Shown here: positions 45,440 to 56,959 of the stretch, one piece after another | Position numbering within the stretch: the first letter of the stretch is position 1 | Layout of the letters: every line of letters begins with the position of its first letter | Assembly: GCA_037044905.1 (NCBI GenBank) | Contig: JBAOKB010000036.1 | Location: 1 to 64,000 of the forward strand | From: Hortaea werneckii | Taxonomy: Eukaryota; Ascomycota; Dothideomycetes; Mycosphaerellales; Teratosphaeriaceae | Reading direction: 5' to 3' | Length of the DNA stretch: 64,000 nucleotides | Notes under the pieces: generated by a model | The model's database searches: none | Told to the model about the DNA's origin: nothing | Seen by the model: the letters and a program-made list of their open reading frames with translations, nothing else | Made by a program: the position numbers and the translations under genes

Positions 45440-46412
45440 TCACGAAGAGCGGCTGGAAACATCGAACCATTTCTTCACGGCGTTGCTACCATCGTGAGCT
45501 GCGCGGAATACTGTGATACCGTCAGCTCTTAGCGTTTCATTCTGGTGAAGCAAAGGATTCTATCCCCGTGCAAGTGGCACAAGGGGTTGTGAAGATCTTG
45601 TCTGTCGCATTGAAGGGGCAGTATGACGTACATTGTCGTTCTGTCTCATCAAGACCACTCATGAAATCGGCACTGTCTCCCGCTTGAGACATGGCGGCGC
45701 GGGTGTTTTGCGACTTATCTGCGATTTCCAAGGCTCGTTGTTTGAAAGTCTAAATCGAATAGGGTTATAGTCAGCGAATGTTGCCTGGGGGAGCCCATGA
45801 TGCCCATTCCAATTGTATATAGATAGAAAGGAGGCGGTTTCCCATGCAGAAGGCATCAGAGCTGCGGACTCGAAACTTCGGAATTTGCGAAACAGGGAAA
45901 AAAACCCCAAGATGATCGATTCCCAATGAAAGAACGGCGAAAGATAAAAAAAAGAAAGATAAAAGAACAGAAACGGAAATTCAAAAGAAAGAGAAATAGA
46001 AGAAGGGAAAGGGCAAGCATACCTCCAACAAAACCTCCCCCACCTCCTCATCCTCAAACAATTCCAGCATCCGCTCCCCCAACCCATAGAACCAAGGCGC
46101 TTGGGCCCGAACATCAACACTCTTTGGATCCGCCTTCAACGCATTCAGAACCCGTGGTCCTAATGCGAAAGGCATATCCAGGGAAGCGAGAGACGTTGGC
46201 GAAGCGGGTCCGGCAGGTTTGGAGACGGCGAGCATTTCGGCTAACCAGAGAGGCAGGTCGAGTTTCGTTCCTTCTTCGATGGCGGAACCGTTGTTCAGAG
46301 GGGTCAGGGTGGGGACGGCGAGGGTGAAGGTTGTTGGGGCTTTTTGGGAGTCGGTTAAGATGGCGGTTGGGGAGTAGTAGGTTGGGGTTGAGGTGCTGGT
46401 ATTGGAAGCCAT
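45440..46412 (-). CDS. PSF3: GINS complex subunit Psf3
   Basis: Model: complement(join(45440..45510, 45632..45749, 46023..46412)), 192 aa, the usual size for Psf3. The N-terminus has YYSPTAILTDSQKAPTTF and the conserved KLDLPLWLAEML, typical of Psf3. The rest is helical: ALGPRVLNALKADP, WFYGLGERMLELF, TFKQRALEIADKSQN. The last exon encodes only 23 residues (FRAAHDGSNAVKKWFDV) and was found by following the reading frame through a TATCACAG acceptor that restores LDETERQLFRAAHD. Psf3 with Psf1, Psf2 and Sld5 forms GINS, part of the CMG replicative helicase in the nucleus. The first intron is long (273 nt) and pyrimidine-rich on the coding strand. Confidence 0.92.
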
Positions 46413-47164
46413 TTTGGGATTTCAGACCGGGCCGGTGGCGTTTGGGTCTTCGGGTTTTGGGGAAGAATGAATGTTGCTACCTAGGTAAGGTTGGGGTGGT
46501 GGTCGCGTGACTGATGGTGCGCGACGCGTCGGAGTCGTGTGCTTGGATTTTGCCACGCGATGGCGCGTAGAGTGTCTGTCTGTCTTTCGAGCCGCAGCGG
46601 TATGCGAAAGAGGCTGATAGTAGGAGGGAAGGATAGTCTTGGTCAAGTCATTGACATTGTCCATGCATATTTGCACGTTGTTTCAGCGTCTTGCCCGTGC
46701 GTCGTAGTGGCCATGAAATATTTCGGGCAAGTTGATTGAAGGCCACCTGGAAGACGCGGAAACTCAAGACTCGAGCGGTGCTGGCCCAAGCTCCTTGCCT
46801 GAGCCGTGACAGTGACGACTTCGCAGCTGCCTCTTCCTCGCCAAGCGCCATCGCCATCTGACCTGGTGCCACAACGTCAACGAGACTCCTCGCTCTTCAC
46901 CTTTTCTCCTCTCTGGACACTCATTATCATCAGCAGACCGACACTGGAAGCAATCTGTTCGCCAAAATATTAATTGAGCCTGACCGACAAAGCTGGACTG
47001 CAATAGCATCGACACCATCTCCCCGCCGTTTCCTCAGCCAAGGGCCGTGTTTCTGATTACACAGCCAAGTCGAAGAACCGGAAACATCTCGTTGCCGTGA
47101 GAGCTGAGGAGATAAGACATCTCAGATGAGGCCAGTTGCAAGAATCGTCTCATAAACTACCACC
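46413..47164. other. Divergent promoter region, Psf3 and Blm10
   Basis: About 750 bp between the two divergent starts. The Blm10 ATG has a strong context (CCACCATGG). No gene or further element. Confidence 0.5.
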
Positions 47165-50100
47165 ATGGCCGCGAACGGCGCCCATCACGACCGCATTGCA
47201 GAGCTGCATGCCGGCGGTCATAGTGGCAGCGGCGGCAGCAATGAGGCCTCCCGCGCCACCTCTCCCGGTCCCGCCGCATCTGGGATTGATTGCGGCGATG
47301 CAGACCTCTCCGTCGACATTGCCCGCCTTGGGCGTACACGGCCTCGAATCTTTCCATACGAGAAATACTTGCCCTACGAAACCGAAACAAGGGAGCAGCG
47401 AGAGGCGGATGTGAACGAGATGATAAAGAATCTATACGTCGCCGTAGCATCAGGTGACTTTGTGCCGGGCGCAGTACACTGGACGAAGGAGATACGGGGC
47501 TGGATGAGCTTGAAGTTCGACCTTACAAAGAACCAGCGCATTGCCCTAGTGAAGCTATACTACGAGCTCTGCCTTGCTCCAGGTCTCGAGTACGCGGTCG
47601 CAGAGCGGTTCGCGAGCATGTTCATGGTGCTCACCAAGCGTAAGCACTATCTCCGTCCCGGCGTCGATCTCGTGCTAGACTGGCGGCCGCTGTACAAGGA
47701 GCTCAAAGTCTTTGTGCTCCCATCGGAGAGCAGCACGCAGAATACATACAGCTCCAAGCGCAACGTGCGGACCTTGACTAAGCTATGTACGTTCGCTCAG
47801 CTGTTCTTCGATCCGCGAGAGATACCCGCCATGCTGGACGAGTTTCTGCCCTACTATAGCATGTCTTTCTCCGAGCATGCCTTCGTGGTGTTGGGCTTAC
47901 TGAATTTGCTATTACCGACGAGTGCTCCACCGGATGGAGAGGAGAAGTTACAACCGCAGTACTACTTGCCCACGTTTTTCCATCTCTGGGCGACGGTCAA
48001 CCGGAGTATGATGGTAGACATGCGCTTCTTAGACATCTTTTCTAGACAAGCACGTGACTGTTTGGGCTCTGAAGTCGTACCTTTTGGCCCTTATGGCCTG
48101 TTCAGTGAGGAACAGTCTTCGCTCATCTACACTGCAGTACTCCGCTTGCTCGAGATCCCAGTTGGGCAAGCGACGACCCCTTATAGCGGCTCGGTCGACT
48201 TGGGCGCCGGTACTGCGCTCTTCCTCGAACGCGACCCAAGAAAGCATCCGGTCAGCCACAGCATCGCGCGCTGGATCGTCATGTCCCTCTCGCCTCACTG
48301 CGTATCTCCTGCAACAGAATCAAATCCCAACAATAAATCCCGATCTGTGCTCCACCAGCTCGAAGCTCTGATCCAGGGTATCGAGACCTTCTTCCATCCT
48401 TCCAACTCGGGATCTTGGACGAAGCCGCTTTCACAGTTGATCTATTACTTGAGTGATTTCTTCGTGATGCGTTGGAACCGAGAGCAGAGCGGGGAGTATG
48501 TTGTACCTGAGGACCGGAAGCTGAATGAAGAGGTTCGGCGGCGGTTTGTGCTTTGCCTGAGGGACGTCGTATTCATGGGCATTTATGCCAAGAGCGGCAC
48601 GGCCATGAACTACAGTCTTTCCACCCTGCAGAGCTTGGCATATTTGGAACCAACTCTCATCTTGCCAGGTGCGCTGCAGAGAATATACCCTGCCATGCAA
48701 GGGCTGGTGGAGGTCCACAGAACAGTGTCGAGTATCCGGGCTTTGCAGATGCTGAGTCGAATCATTGCTACGACGAAGGGGTTCCGCTGTCACCTCACCA
48801 CGCTCCTCGGCTTGGCTTTGCCTGGTATCGACGCGAATGATCTTGACAAGACAATGCACAGTCTGGCTTTCATTCAGTCTGTGTGCTACAATATTCCCTT
48901 GCACGACCTCAGCAAGACGCCAAGGCTAGAGAAGAGCGAACTTAATGGCGACTACGAAATGATTGACGATGATAGCAGCGTACGTCCATCTTCCGACAGC
49001 GCGGGAACCGCATTAGCGGTAGAGTGGATAACTTCCCAAGTCGCCCGCTTTGAAACTGAAGGGCCTGGAATCGAAATCGACCACAGCTCCGAGCTCACTC
49101 CAGAAGACGAAGAAACCATCCTCAAATCCTCCACAGCCGGCTTCGCCGAATTTGTCATTTCATTCCTCGGCCGGGTCTTCACTCTCCTTCAGAATCTTCC
49201 GGATGCTGCCCGAGTCAAGTCCGGCAGTCCCGAAGAGAATGTCGTAAACACACTGCCAGCCGCGTTCAGCCCGCTCCTTGCCAGCCTCAGTCCCGAACTC
49301 TACGACATCGCGCTCGAGCACGTTGCCAAGTTCGTCTCCAACCATGTAGTCCATCAAGCTAGAGACGCGATGGCTTTCATCGTCAACGCTCTCGTCAAGA
49401 TCTCCCCCCGCAAGGCCCTGCACCGCCTCCTCCCGGACCTGATGACCTCCATCCGAACTGAGATCTCTGAAAACGGGGCAGGCTCGACGCGGACGACTGG
49501 CAGTGAAATCCTCCCCCGCGACCGCGCGCTGGTCTGGAATGTTAGTCTGCTGAGCATGTGTGTGGTACACGTTGGTCGGGACGTCCTAGATTTCCAGGAA
49601 GAGCTGTTCGATTTGGCGGACTTCATGCAGGATCACTGTCGCGGCATCCCTCTTGTGCATGTCAGCAATTTCGTCCATCATCTGCTTCTGAACCTGACGG
49701 TGACGTACACAATGGATTACAGGTTGTTCGAGAAGCAGGACATGAGACATGGTGGTCTGACGCCTGATTGTTGGGGCAAAGTTCCCCATCCCGCTGAGTT
49801 GAACATTAATTGGCATGTGCCGAGCCATGAAGAGATCGACTTTGCCGTCAAGGTGTTCGAGGCACAAGCAGGCCGGGCTCTGAAGGCCCTGGGAGAGTTG
49901 ATCAAGGATGACGGGTCTGTGATCAAGAGAGACGGCGTGGGCAAGGACTGGAGTGATGAGATGAGTAGGAACTTGGTCCTGCTGCGTTTGACGATCTCGG
50001 GTTGCTCTAGGCTGTTTAGGAGTGAAGACGGGACGGTAAGCCCGGAATACACGATGGTCGAGAAGGAGAGCAGTGGAGAGGAGATGGAGGTTGAAGGCGT

Positions 50101-53100
50101 AGGTCGCAATGCAAAGAAGGAGACGGGTGCTGATGAGGAGACTGAGGACGATCTGTTGGGTCTCGGACCGCAAGAGGAAGATGAGAAGGTCAAGAGGACC
50201 TTTCACTACCCGACTGGGTACCCTCTCGAGATTGGCAGTCCGCAATACGAGACGGTGCACAACCTCCGCAAGCGCGCAGGCGAGATGCTGCATCGCGTTC
50301 ACTCGTTCCTTGTCAAGAACCAAGAGGATGACGTCCCCTGCTTCAACGCCCTCTACACCGCCTACCGCTCCTGGTTCGTGGACATTGGCATTGAGCGATC
50401 CGCGCACGTCCTCGACCGTCTCACACGATTGCTGAGCGCAGATATCCACCCTTACAAGTTCAGCGGAACGCGGAAACAGTACCCACGCCCGCTGCTCATC
50501 CGGAGAGCCAATCTGTACCATTTCCAGCGTGTGCGCTTCAACGAGCATCCACGTGCGGCCTCGGAGTTGGACAAGACGCTTCTGCTCGATCTCGCGCATA
50601 GTTGCACGAGCATCTACACTGATATTCGCCGCACGGCGCAGTCCGCGGGCGAACAGGCCGTCAAGTCCCTGATCGGTGCGAAGCCTCTAATGATCCCGCC
50701 GCTGCTAGACGCGCTGGAGGATGCTCTCAAGAAGAACGAGCACCCCCGCATCAAGGGCGCAGTCTTCAGCTTGATGTTCGGTAGCTTAAATAAGACGCTC
50801 GGGCGCAATTGGCGATTTGCGCCGAGGATGATTCGGTTGTTCATTCGGGTCAGCGAGACGGATCGTCCGAGTATCCAGAAGTTGGTTGGCGGAACCAGCT
50901 TTGCTATCCAGGACATGACGAAAGCGATGGATCGGATGGTTGTCCTGGATGAAGCGACGTTGGATGCTATTTGGCCTGATGATGACGAGGACAAGGAGAG
51001 TGCCTCGTCATCGCCGCGTACGATTGCGAGGTCGAAAGAGGAGGCGAGGAGTTTGGTGCCGGCTAAGAAGGCGAGGTTCCAAAAGAGACGTGCCGTGGTT
51101 GAGGGGAAGAAGGCGGAGTTGGCCAAGGAGCTGATTGAGCAGGTTCGAAACTCTCACTGGAAGAAGGCCAGTAGGACGGCTGTCATGGTCATTGGGCTAG
51201 ACTATCGTTTCGAAACAGTCGCTTCGGATGGTATGCTCGAGCTTGTGGTCAAGGGCGTCATTGATCCCCATCCCAGCCTCAGGACTCTGTACGCGACCAG
51301 CTTGAACGCCATCTTCAGCCTGGCGCAGACGCGGGCGCTGGTCGGCCACAAGTATGAGAATTACTTGCTCGATGCGCAGCAAGATCCAGATGAGGTATCG
51401 GTACCATGCCCTAGGGAAGATCCTGGCTGGACCCAGCGGTACCTCGATTCTTTCGCGCAGCCAGAAGCCGAGGCGTACATCGATGGGGATTATCCTGGAT
51501 GGCTCGTCTGGCAGAAGACGATGCGTGCTTTCCGCACCGGTCCTAGCCAGCTGAAGTACGACGATGTGGAACAGCATGTTCGTCGCACTATGGGCGCTCA
51601 GATCGATCGGCATTGGCTCTCGACCTACTTTGGCTACATGAAGCAGGAACCGCGCGATCAAACTGCCGATCGCTTCCGCATGTCTAGCTCTATGATCGTG
51701 GCGTATGCTATGGATCTTATGGCCGATGGCTTGACGAAAGCTACGTGGGATGACTTCAAGGATCTCACGAAGGCCGTGTACGGAGACGGGACCGACAAGC
51801 ACCAGCATCGTGCTATGGCGGAGATTATGGGCGCTATGTTGTCCAGCTCTGAGGATTTCGAAACGGAACTGAAGACTCAGGTCTGGGACTTTGCTTTCCC
51901 GATCGTGCGCCGTATCTTCACTGATGGCCTAACGCCGGAGAATAGCTCATACTGGTCGACTTTCGTTACCCTGGTGGTGGGCGGTAAGGATCCGCGACGT
52001 GCGTGGCCGTTGGTCGATTGGCTGGCCGGGTTCAGGCTGGACATGGACACGAATGCCGCTTTCAAGGAGAGCTCCAAGATCACGCTCTTGCATCTCATCA
52101 TCAGTGCACTTGGTTGGCATTTCCAGCTACACCGACCGATCGTGGAAGATTTCCTCGCGCATATTGATCACCCGTACAAGCAAGTGCGGGAGGTGATGGG
52201 TGGTACGCTTGCTACGATCTTCAAGACGAGGTATCATGAGAGCTACAAAGATATTCCGACTTTGCTTGAGACGCAGAAGGCGGCTTCAAGTATCGGAACG
52301 CGGCCGTATCAGCCTACTGAGGAGTTCACCGGTATCGTAAGGAATGTTTTGGATCGGTTGGAGACTTGGCGGAAGGAGCGACCGGCGGGTATCCAGACCC
52401 CGACGTCGTATACTCAGGCGAGCAAGACAGTGCTGTTATGGCTGGACACTTCGCTTTCGTCTTACGACAGCACGGTGCTCGTGCCTTTCTTCCCTGGTGC
52501 CTTCATGGAGCAGCTTCTGCACATGATGGATGTCAAGGAAGACCCAGAGCTACAATCTCTTGCATACCACGTCTTCCGTCATTTGCCCAACATCCCGCAC
52601 CGCCCAGGCGAAGACGACGCGTTCGTCGCCTCCCTCATCAAGATCGGAAAGGAAGCACCATTCTGGCACCAACGCCTCCGCGTCCTGATCAACATCCAAG
52701 TCATCTACTTCCGTCACCTCTTCCTCATGCCGGAAAAGCAGTCCCGCGATCTCATGAAGTGCGTCCGCGACATGCTCCACGACGCTCAGCTCGAAGTCCG
52801 CCTCGGAGCTGCCGCGACTCTCAGCGGAATGGTACGCTGCTCGCCCGTCGGCTTCCGCCAAGAAGCCATCCGCGATCTGAAGAAACACTTCACGAACCTC
52901 CTCATCAACAACCCGCTCCCTAAGAAGCCCTCCAAGGGCGCTCCGGCGGACAGCACGGGGACTAGCACCCCGACCCCAGAGAGCAACCGGTTAGTCCTGA
53001 CCCGCCACGCCGCCGTGCTGGGTCTCGGCGCCCTCGTGCAGGCTTTCCCCTACACGAGTCCGCCGCCGGACTGGTTGCCGGAGGTCCTTGCGACGCTCGC

Positions 53101-53349
53101 GGGTCGCGCGGCTAGCGACCCGGGGACCGTCGGGAAGAGCGTCAAGAGCATTTTGAGTGAGTTTAAGAAGACGAGGCAGGATACTTGGCAGATTGATATG
53201 AAGGTGAGTTTTTCTTGTTTCTTTCCCCCCCTTCCCTTTTGGTTAGAATGTAGGTTCCGTTGGCTGACATTGATTTGCTATCATAGGCTTTTACTACCGA
53301 GCAACTTGAGGATCTTGAGGGGGTTTTGTGGAAGAGCTATTTCGCTTAA
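47165..53349 (+). CDS. BLM10: Proteasome activator Blm10/PA200
   Basis: Model: join(47165..53203, 53287..53349), 2033 aa, as expected for the family. A short disordered head precedes RTRPRIFPYEKYLPYETETREQR, characteristic of Blm10/PA200, and then a continuous alpha-helical HEAT-like solenoid. An acidic loop lies near 965-1010. Conserved segments include PYYSMSFSEHAFVVLGLLNLLLP and EVRLGAAATLSGMVRCSP. The final exon of 20 codons encodes AFTTEQLEDLEGVLWKSYFA. The C-terminus inserts into a pocket of the 20S proteasome alpha ring to open its gate; the usual motif is hydrophobic-Tyr-X (Tyr-Tyr-Ala in yeast), and here it is Tyr-Phe-Ala. Nuclear location and histone or peptide degradation roles are known for the family. 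One early exon of 6039 bp is uninterrupted. Confidence 0.95.
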
Positions 53350-53968
53350 GAAAAGCGCCACTGTACGAGGGAGCAATGTAGATTGGTCCTTTCTCGCACT
53401 GCCAGCCTTTATGGGATGCTTGATGGCGAGTAGAGATGTCGAAAGATGGGGCTGATTTTTTCTTCTTACTTTCTTTCTTGGGGTCTCATAGGGCGTTTAG
53501 GTCTCGAAATAATGTCGGGAAATAATGTCGGGAGGGAAGTTGTGCTGCGACGGCATGGAAATTAGCATGAGCGATACCCCCAAATGACAGTCGGACGATG
53601 AGAAGTGCATGGAATACACTGGGCGTTTTGTTGTCTTGTCGCCGTTTTTTATCGTTTAATAAATGTGTACATCTAGATGCATGTATTCCCTGCTTTTCCT
53701 GGTATGAAGAGATTTGTGTAAGCGTTCGGTCCGACGACACTAGGATATGGGCCAAGGAAGAAGCCCACCTAATAAACAACTCACAGTACATCAAGTTGCT
53801 ATGCTATTTGCCATTGTTCCTGAGCGTCTTGTTCCTGCTACTTCCCTCTGTGACCTAGCGCCTGGAGCTAACCCCGTTATCTCCGCGCCCTTCAACTTCT
53901 CTCTCTCTCTGTGGAAGAACCGCCCTTCTGGTTTGGAAGCTCTCAATATTACAAGCACGAGATCAACA
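53350..53968. other. Intergenic region
   Basis: About 620 bp between Blm10 and the FRG1-like gene, same orientation. No gene supported; an upstream in-frame extension of the FRG1-like frame (from 53747) is not protein-like and I treat it as 5' UTR. Confidence 0.5.
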
Positions 53969-54880
53969 ATGGTCAAGCCGTTAGCTTTCAAAGGCGAAAA
54001 GCCTAAGAAGCGGAAACGAACGACGAAGGACGAGGCTGGCGATAGTAAAGAAGATGGAGCTCCGAACCCCAAGACCGTCGCGACTACTGCTACTGCGACT
54101 CCACACGCCTCACAACAACAGCAAGCCGACGACGCAGCCGAAGACGAGAACTGGGTCTCAGCCGAGCACCTCTCAGACATCGCCGGCCCCATCATGCTCG
54201 TCCTGCCCACACCCACCCGCTCACCGTCCCACCCTCCCACTTCCCTCTCCGTCGACCAGCTCGGCAAGGTCTTCGCGCAGAAGATCGAGAACCTGGTCGA
54301 AGGGCTGCCGGACTCCGCCGAGCCGCACGATGTCCGTCAGGTCTGGATCGCCACGCGCGTCGTAGGCAGCGAGGGGGATTTTACTTTTAAGGGCCACCAT
54401 GGCAGGTTTTTGGCGTGTGATAGGTTTGGGTTGGTGACGGCGACGAGGGAGGCGATGGGGCCGGAGGAGAGGTTCTGTTTGAGGCCTGTTGGTGGTGGTG
54501 GTGATGCTGGTGGAGAAGGGGGAGGGAACGGGTTGTTTGAGGTGCAGTCTGGTCGTGGGACGTATATTTCTGTTGGGCAGGGAGGAGGGGAGGAAGATGC
54601 AGATGCGGTGGCATTACCGGAGGTTAGAGGGGATGCAGAGGAAGCTGGAGAGAATACGCGGATCAGGATCAGGATGCAGGCGAGGTTTAAGCCGAAGCAT
54701 AAGGTGGAGAAGGCGGAGAAGGTGCGGGCGAAGATTAGTCGGAAGGAGTTGGAGGAAGAGGTGGGGAGGCGGTTGGATGATGAGGAGGTCAGGAAGCTGA
54801 AGAGGGCGAGGCGGGAAGGGAATTATCATGAGGCTATGCTTGATGTGAAGGTTAAAGGGAAACATGACAAGTTTGCTTGA
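53969..54880 (+). CDS. FRG1-like protein
   Basis: Single exon, 303 aa. The start is the ATG giving MVKPLAFKGEKPKKRKRTTKD, the lysine-rich nuclear-targeting head typical of FRG1. The core follows: VRQVWIATRVV, GHHGRFLACDRFGLVTA, AMGPEERFCLRPV, FEVQSGRGTYISV, the beta-trefoil (fascin-like) FRG1 domain. The basic helical tail ends KLKRARREGNYHEAMLDVKVKGKHDKFA, also conserved. FRG1 proteins are nucleolar and nuclear and linked to RNA processing, spliceosome association and actin bundling. Two low-complexity inserts (Gly-rich, about 172-186; Glu/Asp/Gly-rich, about 205-230) lengthen the core compared with the animal protein. Confidence 0.9.
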   Translation: MVKPLAFKGEKPKKRKRTTKDEAGDSKEDGAPNPKTVATTATATPHASQQQQADDAAEDENWVSAEHLSDIAGPIMLVLPTPTRSPSHPPTSLSVDQLGKVFAQKIENLVEGLPDSAEPHDVRQVWIATRVVGSEGDFTFKGHHGRFLACDRFGLVTATREAMGPEERFCLRPVGGGGDAGGEGGGNGLFEVQSGRGTYISVGQGGGEEDADAVALPEVRGDAEEAGENTRIRIRMQARFKPKHKVEKAEKVRAKISRKELEEEVGRRLDDEEVRKLKRARREGNYHEAMLDVKVKGKHDKFA

Positions 54881-54910
54881 ATGCCTGGATGGAAGATATT
54901 GGATCTATTC

Positions 54911-56959
54911 CTATTCATACTTCGGACTTTTCGAGAGGCCATCAGGAGCTGTTGCAGAGCTTGTTCGCTTTCCGAAGCTGCTTCTCGAGCTGGCTATCCT
55001 TCTTGCTGGACGATGCAGAGGTGGCGAGTAACAGGTATAGGTTGGCAGCTTCGCACTGGAACTACGGGGCATGCTCAGCCGGTATGGAACATACTTCTCA
55101 TGTTCTTCGGCCAGAGCTTCACCTTCTGCGATACTGTCGGGTCGAATCGTACTGGGGCGTCGCGAGATCGACGGCGAGGCGGTTGACAAACCCACGAGCG
55201 CAGACACAACGGAGCTCACTTGTGCATCGACTATGGAAGTGACCAAGCCCTGCTGTTCTTCGACTCCCGCCGGCCGGTGCACTTCTCTCGTGCTGATTGT
55301 CCCGCTCTCCGTAGCGATGGGTCCGATTGATGGTTCTGGATAGGAGCACTGATCATTCGGAGACCGTTCTGCCTGCATGCGGCCCATGACTTCGACAAGA
55401 CAGGCACAAGTATCCTCAGTCCAGGTCAGAGCGTCACTCTCAGAAATTTCGTCGAGCGTGCCCAACCATGCGGCGGGTTCACCGTGATCGACATCAAACT
55501 TCGCTTCACCACTCTCAAGCTCGGCCGGCTCTTCTGCTGAACCAAGCGTAGACTGCATCCCCGGCTCAGAGTTTGAGGAAACCCTGTCATCTTTTCCGGC
55601 ATGGGTTTCTTCAGCAAGAGCCATGGCTGTCGGTGCTATCTTGGCTTGCAACTCGCCAACAGGAATTCCAGCGAGCTCGTCAAGGGGAGGCGACCGTAGA
55701 GGTGTCGTTTCGATTTCCACGGCTCCCTCATCATACGCGCTCGTAAAGCTTTCAGGGCCGATTTCTGGGACTTCGACTCGAGTCTCGAAATTGTGCTGAC
55801 TGCAGTGTGATAGACGGTTGTCAGTAGCACCATAGCATCCAACAGCGGACTCGTTCCATCTAGCTCGCTCAGGCACACTCGATATCAGCGTGCCATGCCC
55901 CTGCGAGCTTGCTGGCCCATTTTCCCGCCTTAAATCACGGCTACAAAGTATCGTCCCGTGGTGATTATCTGGTTGTTGAACCTCATTCGCTACAATATGT
56001 GGTGTGATCGCCATGGATTCACTTCCCGCTCCCAATCCGCAAACTCCCTCTCCCCGGAACCAAGAGCCACCAAGCCCGCCTTGTCTATTACCTCGAAACC
56101 CTCCTTTCTGATCAATATCCTCATGCACATACACAACTTCCTCCGCATCGTCTCTCACAATCTCCTCCTCGGACGCCCTAAACGAGAGTCTTCCAGAAGA
56201 AGAAGGCTGCGGCGAGGGGCGCAACGCAGTCAGCGTCCTATCGTAGACTTTCGGACAGCGATATAATACCACTTGACCCTCGGCATCATGCGCAGCTATC
56301 AAGTCCTCATGCGAAGCGGAGATCCGTGGGCGAAGTGTCTGCGATGACGGGCGGGTATTCTGGACTTCTTGGCCCCAGGAGTTACGTCTGCCCGCGCAAT
56401 CCGGTTGGAAATCGATAGTTGGGCTGATGTCCTCCAGCGCTGGCGGAGCTTTATGGTGCTTTCTTAAAGGTCTCCAAGGGATGCTGAGACATTTGGACTG
56501 TTGCCATGATAACCCTCTCAATGACAACGCCGATGCGGTCTTCCCTTTCCTCAGCCTATTTCGCTCGTCACGTGGCCTATTCGTATCTGGTTCACTCCAT
56601 CAGCCTCGCTTTCCTCTTGTTCAACTTCTGTCTCTATCGGGAAAGCAAATGTTTCACACCAACTATCACCAGACATCTGCGATGGACAAATGCCCTCATC
56701 AACCAATCCAACCGAGCTTCTCCCTTGTCCAGGTACTGATCTAAGTCTGAGCACGAACTTCACGCACAACAACCCTCCCCCGTCGCGCGCGACTACTCCG
56801 CGGTCTATAGTAAGGGTGTCCGGCTGACTGCGTACCTTGCCGCCTCTCGCGATTTCGGAAGTCGAGTTGGATTTGCTCTGCGGGTCGTAGGGTCGGGGGA
56901 GAGTGGTCGGAGGGGGTCACGTTGAAGCAGGGGAAGAGGCGACGGAGCCATGCTGGCAT
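54911..56959 (-). CDS. Unrecognised 599-aa low-complexity protein
   Basis: Model: complement(join(54911..56586, 56836..56959)), 599 aa, one 249-nt intron with a GTACGC donor and an ACCAG acceptor; a further small exon inside that span cannot be excluded. The N-terminus MPAWLRRLFPCFNV is amphipathic and carries a single early Cys, which could be a lipid-attachment site (inference). The rest is Ser/Glu/Pro/Ala-rich and probably disordered, with a short tract EEVVYVHEDID and an Arg/Ser-rich C-terminus (RRIASSRSSFGKRTSS). No domain recognised. It ends 30 bp from the stop of the FRG1-like gene (convergent). Confidence 0.65.

Noticed and set aside
49586..50599. 337-codon minus-strand open frame inside Blm10
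   Set aside because: Shadow of the conserved Blm10 frame, without an ATG-supported, domain-bearing product.
53747..53968. N-terminal extension of the FRG1-like protein
   Set aside because: The added residues are not protein-like and the conserved FRG1 start is the ATG at 53969.
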